64,000 nt of DNA, from NCBI RefSeq assembly GCF_032917945.1, contig NZ_CP136624.1, positions 434,001 through 498,000 of the forward strand, given 5' to 3'. The position numbers and the translations under genes were made by a program. The notes beneath the pieces were generated by a model that ran no database searches, was not told where the DNA came from, and saw nothing but the letters and a program-made list of their open reading frames with translations. The DNA comes from Bradyrhizobium sp. sBnM-33. GTDB lineage: Bacteria > Pseudomonadota > Alphaproteobacteria > Rhizobiales > Xanthobacteraceae. Positions 1 through 7,775 of this stretch are shown here, piece by piece; position 1 is the stretch's first letter; every line of letters starts with the position of its first letter.

Positions 1-141
1 CGTGCCTTGAGAAACCTCGGTAGCATCCACCAAGAGATACTTCTTCGCGCTCCCCTGTGTCTCGGTTTTGATCTCCTTGCTCTGCAAAAGGCCACGCAGG
101 AAATCACCCATGTCCGCGCCAATTTTGTGAAAATCGGTCAT
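1..141 (-). CDS. Hypothetical protein, 3' part outside window
   Basis: An open frame of 47 codons reads from ATG at 141 to the window edge without a stop. It begins MTDFHKIGADMGDFLRGLLQ and continues into a Lys-rich stretch. The family is not recognised. It lies downstream of, and on the same strand as, the small mobile-element genes ending at 627, so it may be another cargo or replication gene of that element. Only its N-terminus is visible. Confidence 0.45.
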   Translation of the reverse strand, partial: MTDFHKIGADMGDFLRGLLQSKEIKTETQGSAKKYLLVDATEVSQGT

Positions 142-551
142 CAGCCGCACTCCCCGTCAAACTGCCGATCTGACGCAACGCGCGCCATCACGAGCAGTGC
201 TCAATATGTTTAGGAAATGAGCGTGTTTGTTTGGAGCGTCGATGCGATTCTGCCATCGTCCATTTGTGAGCCTCCCTGCCTATTCTCGGTGACTCGCCAC
301 GTATTAATTATGTTACACCTCCAGAGATCGAGCGGCAATTGATTGCACGTTTAGTGCTTGCTTTGCCGGGAGGGCAGCCAGGTGCGCAGGTTTCCGCGTT
401 TGCGCTGGTCGGGCTGCCAAAAATCTAGTCCCGGTCGCGCGCTGCGACATCAGCTGTGGGCTATCTGAATGCTGCCTCGTGAACCGCGTTGCAGCGTAGT
501 GGTGTTGATGTTCGGGCTACGCCCTATGGTAAACTATATGTGTGCCCTAGA
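142..551. other. Intergenic region, no gene recognised
   Basis: About 400 bases with frequent stops in all frames. It separates the gene at the window edge from the repeat cluster and helix-turn-helix gene. I see no RNA gene or convincing terminator here. Confidence 0.4.
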
Positions 552-680
552 TTGATACCGCGACCACCGCCGAAACAGCCCTCACGGTATCAAACGAAGG
601 CACCGTGAGGCTCTTTTCCTGTCGTTTCACGCGGCGCGGTGGCTCTGATTTGATACCGCAACGGGATATTTTAATACCGC
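552..680. repeat. Iteron-like repeats of TTTGATACCGC
   Basis: Four near-copies of the 10-11 base motif TTTGATACCGC are visible: 552-561 (TTGATACCGC), 585-594 on the opposite strand (CGGTATCAAA), 649-659 (exact) and 670-680 (TTTAATACCGC). The last two lie inside the 3' end of the minus-strand helix-turn-helix gene, where they encode the related pieces AVLKYPVAVSN. Spaced copies of a short motif beside a DNA-binding gene suggest protein-binding iterons or autoregulatory operators. This is inference. Confidence 0.45.
580..617 (+). terminator. Hairpin followed by T-run (possible terminator)
   Basis: The arms CCTCACGGT (580-588) and ACCGTGAGG (602-610) form a perfect 9-bp stem with a 13-base loop, followed by CTCTTTT on the plus strand. 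It sits 17 bases past the stop of the minus-strand gene at 627. It could act as a terminator for plus-strand transcription or as a simple 3' hairpin for the minus-strand gene. One iteron-like copy lies across the stem and loop. Confidence 0.4.
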
Positions 681-1070
681 GTTTTGTTTTTCGCGGCCCC
701 AGCTCATGAATTTCTTGCTCGCAAGTTCGCCGGTGACATCGCAGCTCCACCAAGTCAGTCGCCATTCGGTGGCATGCGGTGCCTTCCGGCTAAATGCTCC
801 CTTCGTCATGCAATCGACAAAGCCGCGCTCCTGAAGTTCGACCAAGGCGCGTTGAGCCGTTCCGCGTGCGATGTTGCAACGCTGGGAAGCCCGGCGAACC
901 GAGAGGCCGAGCCTGCCGTTGTTGGTGCCGTCGTGGCCTCTAGCGATTTCGAGGAGGACGGCACGGGCTTGGCAACTCAGAGAGAGGTAGGCGGGGCAAT
1001 CCAGCATCCAACGGTAAAGCCGCACATGCGGTGCATCGAGCCGTTTATTCCGTCTAGGCCGCTTTGGCAT
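627..1070 (-). CDS. Helix-turn-helix protein of a mobile element
   Basis: A basic protein of about 147 residues opening MPKRPRRNKR. The central part (residues 35-95) reads as a winged helix-turn-helix with the segment RASQRCNIARGTAQRALVEL, like the DNA-binding domains of plasmid or element replication initiators and GntR-like regulators. ATG at 1070 is preceded by AGGGGG; a GTG lies two codons upstream. Neighbouring small DNA-binding genes on the same strand place it in the integrative element. The repeat cluster overlapping its 3' end may be its binding region. A replication role is inferred from context only. Confidence 0.6.
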   Translation of the reverse strand: MPKRPRRNKRLDAPHVRLYRWMLDCPAYLSLSCQARAVLLEIARGHDGTNNGRLGLSVRRASQRCNIARGTAQRALVELQERGFVDCMTKGAFSRKAPHATEWRLTWWSCDVTGELASKKFMSWGREKQNAVLKYPVAVSNQSHRAA

Positions 1071-1187
1071 TAGCACCCCCTAGGAGGCTCAGAACCCTGT
1101 CCGTGATTGTTCGTGACATTGGACGTGGTTGGAGTGCGGGCGGGGCCAAAGCCCCGCCAGTGATGATTTCTGGGCCAGCAATCGCTA

Positions 1188-1475
1188 TCATGACTTGCCG
1201 CCTTTCTTTTCGAGGATGGTAATCAGGCTCCGCAGCACATAACGGGCGTGCTGCCCAGAGAAGGGGCCGCCATGGGCTTCGCGAATCGTCTCGATGACAA
1301 TCCCGGCCTTGCGGAGCTTGTGGACGTAGCCACTCCAGCGCGGCCCCGGATGATCGATCGGAGTGCAGCCGTTGTCATTGGCGGCCTTCAACTCCAGCAA
1401 TGCCCAAGCGTCGCGTCCGCGCACGGTCACCAGCGGTCCGGTTTCGCCAATTTGTGCTTTTACGATTAAAATCAT
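1188..1475 (-). CDS. Winged-helix domain protein
   Basis: A protein of 95 residues with a compact winged-helix look: an N-terminal strand-rich part, then GPRWSGYVHKLRKAGIVIET, a typical recognition-helix and wing arrangement. Similar small proteins occur in bradyrhizobial genomic islands. Its ATG overlaps the TGA of the upstream small gene by one base (TGATG), indicating translational coupling. It probably regulates the element's own genes; a target cannot be read from the sequence. Confidence 0.65.
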   Translation of the reverse strand: MILIVKAQIGETGPLVTVRGRDAWALLELKAANDNGCTPIDHPGPRWSGYVHKLRKAGIVIETIREAHGGPFSGQHARYVLRSLITILEKKGGKS

Positions 1476-1657
1476 CAGCGACGCTCCCCATCAGAGAAGC
1501 CCGCGTTCGCGATGATAGTTTCGGCGGTGGCGAGAGAAACCCGGCATTGACCGGCAATCCGCCGAACCCGGTATTCGTTTGTGCAGAAATCCGGACTGAC
1601 GAGTCTATCGGACTGGCCGGGACGCTGGCATTTCTTGGGAGGGTGATGTAGTTTCAT
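1475..1657 (-). CDS. Small hypothetical protein
   Basis: A protein of 60 residues starting MKLHHPPKKC. The C-terminal half (YRVRRIAGQCRVSLATAETI) resembles a helix-turn-helix of Xre type. The start at 1657 is chosen because AGGAAA precedes it at good spacing; the open frame runs further upstream without a better signal. It is coupled by TGATG to the winged-helix gene downstream. The function is unknown but DNA binding is likely. Confidence 0.55.
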   Translation of the reverse strand: MKLHHPPKKCQRPGQSDRLVSPDFCTNEYRVRRIAGQCRVSLATAETIIANAGFSDGERR

Positions 1658-1743
1658 GAGGCAATTTCCTTTCGCGAGGGATGAGCAACAAGCCCGGTAG
1701 CGGTGGATCAGACCGCGCCGGGCAATTTTTTGATGGACTGGAA

Positions 1744-1941
1744 TCACGCCGCACTCGGAAGTGAAACGAGGAAATGGCGCAATTCATCCCTTAGGATGAG
1801 CGTACGCTTGCCGCACTTGCGAGCCTTGAGGCGGCCTTCACTAATTGCTTGATAGATTTTCGTCCGGCCAATTCCGGCTACCGCGCAAGCTTCCGCTACG
1901 GAAAGGCCTTCGCGCAAGGTTCCTGATGCATGTTCGATCAA
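1744..1941 (-). CDS. AlpA/excisionase-type DNA-binding protein
   Basis: A protein of 65 residues with a MerR-like helix-turn-helix: LSVAEACAVAGIGRTKIYQA followed by a short wing (GRLKARKCGKRTLI). This is the HTH_17 pattern of recombination directionality factors such as Xis/AlpA. The start is TTG at 1941 with a strong AAGGAG eight bases upstream. It lies between the integrase and the other element genes on the same strand. It probably directs excision by the integrase or activates it. Confidence 0.75.
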   Translation of the reverse strand: MIEHASGTLREGLSVAEACAVAGIGRTKIYQAISEGRLKARKCGKRTLILRDELRHFLVSLPSAA

Positions 1942-2051
1942 TTCAACGTCTCCTTACGTCCGCACGGTTATCGGCGGATGTTCGGAAACTAATCGGCTCG
2001 AAGTACTTCGGGACGTTGTGGTGTCAAAACAGTTTTGTGTTTACCGCCACA

Positions 2052-2585
2052 TCATCGACGGACCAGCACTGGAGCCCGAGCAATTGCGAGTTCGGGATGC
2101 GCCTTGATCGCTTTGAGAGCCTGATTGCGGTGAGCCAAAATCGTTTCGGCCGTGAAGGCACGACCAACACTGTTGAGGACCTTCTTGAGCGGTAAGCATT
2201 CCATCGTAAATCTAAATGCCGGTCCTGAGGGTGTTTGATTCGCTGTGCGCGAAATCTTGTAGGGGCGACCGAAGTGGGTCTCGAAAGTGGTTGGCAGTGT
2301 AAGGCCCAGTAATTGCACCTCCAGACTCATGCCGTAACTGTAGCTCCGTAAATCAGGCGCGGTCAGCATTTTATCTAAATCATGAAGAGCAGAATGAATC
2401 TGGATTAACCTCTGCTCGCCGTGCCCCGGCCAAGTGGCCCAAGCCTTATTGAGCAACCAAGTGTTTTGGAAATGATTGTTGATCGCTTCGTTGAGCGACA
2501 CTTTGGCTTTCTTGCTGACACTATGAAGCCGATCAATCGCTCTCTTAGTGGCAACTGAATACGTTTCGGCATTCGCTCGCGACAT
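2052..2585 (-). CDS. Hypothetical protein (may be the 3' part of a frameshifted gene)
   Basis: A protein of 177 residues beginning MSRANAETYS; the family is not recognised. It is predicted to be mostly alpha-helical and soluble, with no signal peptide. Its frame stays open upstream of the ATG for 14 codons, up to a TGA next to a run of four A. It overlaps by 181 bases the frame starting at 2764. Adding one A in that run would fuse the two frames into one product of about 237 residues, so this may be the larger piece of a broken gene. It is noticeably less GC-rich than the core genes, as expected for island cargo. Confidence 0.5.
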   Translation of the reverse strand: MSRANAETYSVATKRAIDRLHSVSKKAKVSLNEAINNHFQNTWLLNKAWATWPGHGEQRLIQIHSALHDLDKMLTAPDLRSYSYGMSLEVQLLGLTLPTTFETHFGRPYKISRTANQTPSGPAFRFTMECLPLKKVLNSVGRAFTAETILAHRNQALKAIKAHPELAIARAPVLVRR

Positions 2586-2764
2586 TGCGAACGCAGTGAA
2601 ATCGTTTGTAAGATCAAACGAAGCTTTTCACGATCCGTTATCGCCGCCGAAACGCCTTCTCCGACTGCAGTGAGTAGGAGATTGATTTCATCCAGGCTAA
2701 ACCCGCAGGACACGAAATCCGTATAGTTCAGGTTTTTTGGCGGGGAAGGTTTCGATTTGGACAT
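2405..2764 (-). CDS. Hypothetical protein (may be the 5' part of a frameshifted gene)
   Basis: Starts at ATG 2764 with GAGG five bases upstream, giving MSKSKPSPPKNLNYTDFVSC. The first 50 or so residues look like genuine protein (helical, acidic and hydrophobic alternation). The rest, where it overlaps the frame of the next gene, becomes Arg/Ser-rich, as a shadow frame does. I read it as the N-terminus of the same gene as 2052-2585, interrupted near 2625. Two overlapping genes remain possible. Confidence 0.4.
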   Translation of the reverse strand: MSKSKPSPPKNLNYTDFVSCGFSLDEINLLLTAVGEGVSAAITDREKLRLILQTISLRSQCRERMPKRIQLPLRERLIGFIVSARKPKCRSTKRSTIISKTLGCSIRLGPLGRGTASRG

Positions 2765-2863
2765 CTGCACCTCGCGGCACCACGGGAGCGCGCGGAAACC
2801 GGTGGTGCTACCGGCTTGTCGGATGGCCGTCCTATCCGCGCTCCGTATCGTACAGTGAGTCGC

Positions 2864-3080
2864 TCAATTGGTGCGTTTGCGGTTGCCAATCAGAACTACA
2901 TTACCCGCTTTCTTGGGCTCGCAATAGGCAGCCCAAGCTTCCATGAGCTTTCGGCGCTTATCTAAGGCATCGCTGCGACGGTAGGCTTGCTCGGCCTTGT
3001 CGCCGATGACATGAGCCAGTGCCGTCTCTGTGATTTCGCGCGGAAATTGGGACACATTGCCCGCCCAATCCCGGAAAGGG
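2864..3080 (-). pseudogene. C-terminal remnant of a second tyrosine integrase
   Basis: The frame encodes FRDWAGNVSQFPREIT and continues through HVIGD and AYRRSD to the end of a phage-type integrase. It contains the last catalytic His and the nucleophilic Tyr. It closely matches the last 70 or so residues of the intact integrase at 4439-5629 but differs at many positions, so it is a diverged relative rather than a fresh duplicate. Homology stops abruptly near 3080, and the Arg and HxxR box are gone. This marks an older integration at the same place, cut by later insertion or deletion. Confidence 0.8.
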
Positions 3081-3255
3081 ATAGAGACCGAAAGACTTCC
3101 GACCTGCCACTATTGGGTCACATTTGAAAAACGCATTGTTGCCCCCGAGACACGGACTTTCCCGGGAAAATCACGCAAACTTACAGTTGCAATTCGGAAG
3201 CTCGATTCAACTGCGGTTGGCGGTCGCGACAAGGCGACGCGGATGGAGAAACTAG

Positions 3256-4014
3256 ATGAAGAAATTTTTGCTGGGAACTGTTGGTTTGCTTGCTCTCGGG
3301 ATGGGCGCTCCCGCCTCGGCCGCCGATATGGCCGTCAAGGCACGGCCACCCGCGCCGGCGCCGGTCGCGGTCGTGTACGACTGGACCGGCTTCTACATCG
3401 GTGCCAACGGCGGCTGGGGTACGAGCCGCAAGTGCTGGGACTTCCTGCCGGTCGCCGGCGGCAGCATCGCGGAGGGTTGCCATGACGCAGACGGCGGCAC
3501 CGCCGGTGGTCAGATCGGTTATCGCTGGCAGGCCGGCACCTGGGTGTTCGGTATTGAAGGCCAGGGTAACTGGGCCGACTTCCAGGGCAGCAATGTGAGC
3601 CTGATCGATCCGACACTCCGCAACGAGTCGCGCATCGATGCGTTCGGCCTGATCACGGGCCAGGTCGGTTACGCCGCCAACAACGTTCTGTTCTACGTCA
3701 AGGGCGGTGCGGCCGTCACCGCGGATCGTTACCGCATCTTTGATGTTCCCACGGGCCTCCTGGTTGCCACCACCGGCGACGACACCCGTTGGGGTGCCGT
3801 GGTCGGCGCGGGCATCGAATTCGGCTTCGCCCCGAACTGGTCGGTCGGCGTCGAATACAATCACCTGTTCATGGAGGACCGCGACCACACCTTCGTCGAC
3901 ACGACCGGCGCCTTCTTCGGCACCGACCGGATCAGCCAGGACGTCGATATCGTTACCGTCCGCATCAACTACCGCTTCGGTGGTTACGGCGCACCGGTCG
4001 CAGCGAGATACTGA
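3256..4014 (+). CDS. Outer-membrane beta-barrel protein (Omp25/Omp31-like)
   Basis: A protein of 252 residues with a Sec signal peptide (cleavage near ASAADMAVKA, residues 20-25), a short Pro/Ala linker, then an eight-strand barrel. It opens with WTGFYIGANGGWG and ends in alternating strands closing on VRINYRFGGYGAP and a C-terminal aromatic residue. This is the small porin-like surface protein family abundant in rhizobia. GGAGA precedes the ATG. A strong intrinsic terminator follows, so it is transcribed alone. It sits between integrase stubs and so may have been carried by, or trapped in, the island. Its precise role (envelope stability, surface antigen) is unknown. Confidence 0.85.
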   Translation: MKKFLLGTVGLLALGMGAPASAADMAVKARPPAPAPVAVVYDWTGFYIGANGGWGTSRKCWDFLPVAGGSIAEGCHDADGGTAGGQIGYRWQAGTWVFGIEGQGNWADFQGSNVSLIDPTLRNESRIDAFGLITGQVGYAANNVLFYVKGGAAVTADRYRIFDVPTGLLVATTGDDTRWGAVVGAGIEFGFAPNWSVGVEYNHLFMEDRDHTFVDTTGAFFGTDRISQDVDIVTVRINYRFGGYGAPVAARY

Positions 4015-4044
4015 CCTCGTCCTATTACATCTGTTCCAGTAAAG

Positions 4045-4072
4045 TAGGCCGGCAGAAATGCCGGCCTATTTT
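4045..4072 (+). terminator. Intrinsic terminator after the outer-membrane protein gene
   Basis: A perfect 10-bp stem, TAGGCCGGCA paired with TGCCGGCCTA, closes a GAAA tetraloop and is followed by TTTT (69-72 of the 4000 block). It lies 31 bases after the barrel stop and just before the ribosome-binding site of the antitoxin gene. The antitoxin therefore needs its own promoter or read-through. Confidence 0.85.
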
Positions 4073-4085
4073 GTTGGAGGTTACG

Positions 4086-4442
4086 ATGGCTGAAAAATCC
4101 GTCAGGCCCGCGACCCGCCCACAATCGAACCAAAGGCAGGACGCTGCCGATTGCATAAATCGAGCGCTCGCGAAGTCGGATATCGCCGAAATTTGTCACG
4201 CCATTGGCGCCGCCACCCATCTGTACAATATCTCTGACCTTGCGCAGAAAACTGGGCTTTCGAGGCCGAGCATTTACCGTGCGTTTTCAGGCGATCCAAA
4301 AAAACCAAACTTCACGACTGTTTTTAATGTTCTCGATGCGATGGGCTTCCAGTTGCATGTCACGGTGCGCCGGGGCGCTCGTGCAAAATCAGCGCGCTTG
4401 AAACCAGTTGCGAATTGCCCAGAGGCGGGGGCTAAGAATTAA
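4086..4442 (+). CDS. Solitary addiction-module antitoxin (HI1420/TIGR02684 type)
   Basis: A protein of 118 residues with an Xre-like helix-turn-helix: ISDLAQKTGLSRPSIYRAFS followed by PNFTTVFNVLDAMGFQLHV, the signature of the putative antidote family found downstream of HigB/RelE-like toxins. The usual toxin should lie directly upstream on the same strand. Here that place is taken by the barrel gene and its terminator, so this copy is orphaned. GGAGG precedes the ATG. The 3' end overlaps the convergent integrase by four bases. It may survive as a stand-alone regulator. The C-terminal 20 residues are a basic tail not typical of the family. Confidence 0.75.
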   Translation: MAEKSVRPATRPQSNQRQDAADCINRALAKSDIAEICHAIGAATHLYNISDLAQKTGLSRPSIYRAFSGDPKKPNFTTVFNVLDAMGFQLHVTVRRGARAKSARLKPVANCPEAGAKN

Positions 4443-5629
4443 ACGTGTTTGCTTTGAAGCGTCACCACATTGCCCGCAGTCTTGGGCTCGCAATAAGACG
4501 CCCAGGCTTCCATAAGCTTGCGTCGTTTTTCGAGCGCGTCGCTCCGACGGTACGCTTGTTCGGCTTTGTCGCCGATGACGTGAGCAAGCGCGGTTTCGGT
4601 CACTTCACGCGGAAAGCTTGAGACGTTCCCCGCCCAATCGCGGAAGCTGGAGCGGAAGCCGTGAACTGTAGCGTTCTCGATCTTCATGCGGCGCAGCATC
4701 ATTTCCATTGCCATGTTTGACAGCGCCTTGTTGCGAACCTGGCCGGGGAACACGAAGTCTCCTGCCTTGAGCTTTACCAGTTCCTTGAGGATCGATGCGG
4801 CGCGGCTGGATAACGGCACCCGATGCTCGCGACCGGCCTTCATGCGGTTGGCGGGCACGGTCCAGAGTTTCTTATCCAGATCGATTTCAGGCCACCGTGC
4901 GCCTAATACCTCGCCAGACCGAGCCGCCGTCAGAATGCAAAACTCCAGGGCGAGGGCAGCGGTGGCTTCCCGTTCACGCAAGGTGGCGACGAATGACGCA
5001 ACGTCCTCATAGGGCATTGCGGCATGTTGGCCCCGCGCCAGCTTGGACGGTCGCGGCAACAAATGATCTAAATGGCCGCGCCACCGGGCAGGGTTCTCCC
5101 CCTCACGGAAGCCCTTGGCCTTGGCCGCATCCAAGACCTTTTCAATCCGACCGCGCACGCGCGAGGCGGTTTCGGCCTTGGTAGTCCAGATCGGCTTCAA
5201 GACGGCTAGCACGTCGTCGGTTGCGATGGTGTCCACCGGCTTTGCGCGCAAGGGGGCGGCGTAGGTTTCCAATGTCGATTTCCATTGAGCCTTGTGCTTC
5301 TCATTCCGGAAACCGGCAGAAAGCGTTTCCCGTACGTCGTCGGCCATTTCGCCAAAGGTGGGAATGCCGCCGTCGCGCTTGCGCTCTTCAATTGGGTTGA
5401 GCCCTTGGGAAATCTTCCGGCGCGCGCTGGCGGCCTTCTCGCGAGCGTCGGCTAGGGGAACGCTGGTGGCGCTGCCCAACCCCATCTCTTTCGCTCGACC
5501 GCGCCATGTGAAGCGCAAAACCCATTTCCGGGCCCCCGATTCCGAAACGATCAAATAGAGATTGCCGCCGTCGCTGTATTTGCCCGGCTTGGCAGTTTCG
5601 ACCTTTCGCGCAGTGAGTTTGCTTGCCAT
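4439..5629 (-). CDS. P4-type tyrosine integrase
   Basis: A complete integrase of 396 residues. It has an N-terminal arm-binding DUF4102 domain (residues 1-85, opening LTARKVETAKPGKYSDGGNL), a core-binding domain (about 95-180) and a catalytic domain (200-380). Catalytic residues visible are Arg in TAARSGEVLGARW, HGFR, His in HVIGD and Tyr in AYRRSD. It catalyses site-specific insertion and excision of the element. Just upstream (5645-5665) the motif GTCCCCAAA occurs twice in tandem and could be arm-type sites. No tRNA gene is visible at this end, so the attachment site is not identified. Confidence 0.9.
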   Translation of the reverse strand: MASKLTARKVETAKPGKYSDGGNLYLIVSESGARKWVLRFTWRGRAKEMGLGSATSVPLADAREKAASARRKISQGLNPIEERKRDGGIPTFGEMADDVRETLSAGFRNEKHKAQWKSTLETYAAPLRAKPVDTIATDDVLAVLKPIWTTKAETASRVRGRIEKVLDAAKAKGFREGENPARWRGHLDHLLPRPSKLARGQHAAMPYEDVASFVATLREREATAALALEFCILTAARSGEVLGARWPEIDLDKKLWTVPANRMKAGREHRVPLSSRAASILKELVKLKAGDFVFPGQVRNKALSNMAMEMMLRRMKIENATVHGFRSSFRDWAGNVSSFPREVTETALAHVIGDKAEQAYRRSDALEKRRKLMEAWASYCEPKTAGNVVTLQSKHV

Positions 5630-5815
5630 GTCCCCGCCCCGTTGGTCCCCAAATCAGTCCCCAAAAATAGCACGGCTTGGGACGGGCGGAAATAGACGGT
5701 GGCGAACAAGAGCGGCAGATAGGCCTATAAGAAAGGGAGAACTTAAATCGACGACGGACGATGACGATCAATGGAAAGCGATAGTTCGTCGGACTCCCTC
5801 TCCGCCAAACTCTGA

Positions 5816-6535
5816 TTAATTCACCGCCTCACAAACCAGCTCGCCGCCACCGCGCCCCGTGATCTCAGCGATCTTACCGTCGACGATGTGGATGCGGCGG
5901 TCGGCGCGGGCGGCGAGCGCTGGATCGTGGGTCACCACGACCACGGTCTGGCCCTGATCGGCGATGTCGCGGAGGATCGAAAACACCTGTTCCGTCGACG
6001 CGGTGTCGAGGGCGCCGGTCGGCTCGTCGGCGACGATGATCTCGGGACGGTTGGCAAGCGCGCGGGCGATGGCGACGCGCTGGCGCTGGCCGCCGGAGAG
6101 CTGGTTGGGACGCTTGTTGGCGTGCTCACCAAGCCCAAGCGAGCCAAGCAGAGCAAGGCCGCGCTCGCGCATCTCGCCTTCGGTCATTTTACCCGCTGCG
6201 CGCATCGGCAGCAGCACATTGTCGAGCGAAGTGAACTCCGGCAGCAGGAAATGAAACTGGAAGACGAAGCCACATTTGGTCAGGCGGACGTCGGCCCGTT
6301 CCGTCTCCGACAATTTCGAGGTGGGCTGGCCGCAGATCATGACCTCGCCTTCGCTGGGAGCATCGAGCAGGCCCAACAGATAGAGCAGCGACGATTTGCC
6401 CGATCCCGACGGGCCGGTAATGGCGACGAATTCGCCCTTGTTCACCGCAAGATCGATACCATTGACGAGGGTGTGCGAAACCGCGCCCTCGATGCGGCGA
6501 ACCAGCTCCACCGCTTGCAAAGCGACCTCGGTCAT
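5816..6535 (-). CDS. ABC exporter ATPase (MacB/LolD/DevA type)
   Basis: An ATPase of 239 residues with Walker [10 protein letters not shown] (41-49), Q-loop [10 protein letters not shown], signature [10 protein letters not shown] (146-155), Walker B IIVADEP and the H-loop in VVVVTHDP. The sequence after the signature and the DEPTGALD box is typical of the LolD/MacB branch. Its ATG overlaps the stop of the FtsX-type permease by four bases, so the two are coupled. With the adaptor upstream it would form a DevBCA-like tripartite efflux or lipid-export pump in the inner membrane. Confidence 0.9.
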   Translation of the reverse strand: MTEVALQAVELVRRIEGAVSHTLVNGIDLAVNKGEFVAITGPSGSGKSSLLYLLGLLDAPSEGEVMICGQPTSKLSETERADVRLTKCGFVFQFHFLLPEFTSLDNVLLPMRAAGKMTEGEMRERGLALLGSLGLGEHANKRPNQLSGGQRQRVAIARALANRPEIIVADEPTGALDTASTEQVFSILRDIADQGQTVVVVTHDPALAARADRRIHIVDGKIAEITGRGGGELVCEAVN

Positions 6536-7770
6536 GATGCCCCCCGAATGATTTCAACTGGATGGACGCAGGTTGCCTTGCGCGCCGGGAAGTAGGCCGC
6601 CCCTGCGCAGCAGACAAGGGAAATGCCGCCGACGATCACATAGTGCGTCAGCGAGTAATAGATCTGAAGCGGAACGGTTGCGCCCGTCAGCGGATTGAAG
6701 ATCGTGATCTTCGACCAGCCGTAGCAGAGCAGGTAACCAAGGATCCACCCGAACAGGATGCCGACCACGCCGATGATGGCGGCTTCGATGATGAAAATCC
6801 ACCGCACCGCGTACTCGCGCATGCCCAGCGATTTCATGATCGCGATGTCCTGGCGCTTCTCGTGTGTGATCGTCGAGATGATGTTGTAGGTGGCAAAGGA
6901 CGATGTCAGCAACATCGCGCCCATCACGGTAAGCACGATGAAATCGCGCACGGTAAACGATGACAGCAAGTCGGCATTGGCTTCCTGCCAGGACACTGAT
7001 TTGTAGCCGGTCTGCGCTTCGACCTGGGCTGCGACCTTTTGCGCCGACATGGGATCGTTCAACCGCAGTCGGAGCTGGTTGACGACCCCGCTTTGTCCCA
7101 TCATGACCTGCGCGGGGCCCATCAGCGAATAAATCTGGCTCTCATCGACGCGCTTCAGGCCGGAGCGATATAGCCCAGCAACCGTCGAATTCAGTTGGAC
7201 GCCCTGGCCGCCGATCAAGAGGACGGTGTTGCCGGTTTTCACGCCGAGTTTTTCGGCCAGCGCCTCGCCCATGATGATGCCGTTCGGCGCGCGTGAAAGG
7301 TCATCGAGCTTTCCCTCACGCATTTGCGTGGCAAGTTTCGAGACCTGAACCTCACGGCGGGGGTCGATACCGGACAAGGTGATGCCGATGCGCGCGCCGC
7401 CGTGATTGATGATCGCGGTGGTCTTCGCCGAGGGAGCCACGTCGCCGGGTATCCAGGAGCGCAGTGAACTCATCGCCGATTCCGGATATTTGATTCCGGG
7501 ACGTTTGCCGATATTGGCGATGTCGGACATCTGGACCGCCGCATATTCCTGCTCTGCGGGTTGCGTCGGCACGGAGCGCCGCTCATCCTCGACCGTGATG
7601 TGTGGCATCGTGTCGACGAGCTGCCGCAGGAAGTCGAGTTGCGAACCCTGCATCAGGCCCGCCATCATGATGGTGAAGCCTACTCCCATGGATACGCCGG
7701 CCATGCCCACAAGGGTCTGCCGCACCCGGGTGCTGACGTGAGTCCATGCGATGTTGAACAGAAGCTTCAC
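6532..7770 (-). CDS. FtsX-like ABC permease (DevC/MacB-type)
   Basis: A protein of 412 residues with one N-terminal transmembrane segment (about residues 18-36), a large periplasmic MacB-type domain (40-265) and three C-terminal transmembrane segments. Between the last of these lies a cytoplasmic coupling region (ATYNIISTITHEKRQDIAIM). This four-helix layout defines the FtsX/LolC permease family, which works mechanically rather than forming a channel. The start codon is GTG, five bases after the adaptor stop. The permease should pair with the ATPase downstream and the HlyD-like adaptor upstream. Confidence 0.9.
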   Translation of the reverse strand: MKLLFNIAWTHVSTRVRQTLVGMAGVSMGVGFTIMMAGLMQGSQLDFLRQLVDTMPHITVEDERRSVPTQPAEQEYAAVQMSDIANIGKRPGIKYPESAMSSLRSWIPGDVAPSAKTTAIINHGGARIGITLSGIDPRREVQVSKLATQMREGKLDDLSRAPNGIIMGEALAEKLGVKTGNTVLLIGGQGVQLNSTVAGLYRSGLKRVDESQIYSLMGPAQVMMGQSGVVNQLRLRLNDPMSAQKVAAQVEAQTGYKSVSWQEANADLLSSFTVRDFIVLTVMGAMLLTSSFATYNIISTITHEKRQDIAIMKSLGMREYAVRWIFIIEAAIIGVVGILFGWILGYLLCYGWSKITIFNPLTGATVPLQIYYSLTHYVIVGGISLVCCAGAAYFPARKATCVHPVEIIRGAS

Positions 7771-7775
7771 GGCGG

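Noticed and set aside
3181..3888. 235-codon minus-strand frame opposite the outer-membrane protein
   Set aside because: The plus strand carries signal peptide, barrel strands, ribosome-binding site and terminator; the minus frame has none of these.
5630..5815. Possible tRNA or attachment site next to the integrase
   Set aside because: No cloverleaf or tRNA 3' end could be drawn; only the doubled GTCCCCAAA is visible.
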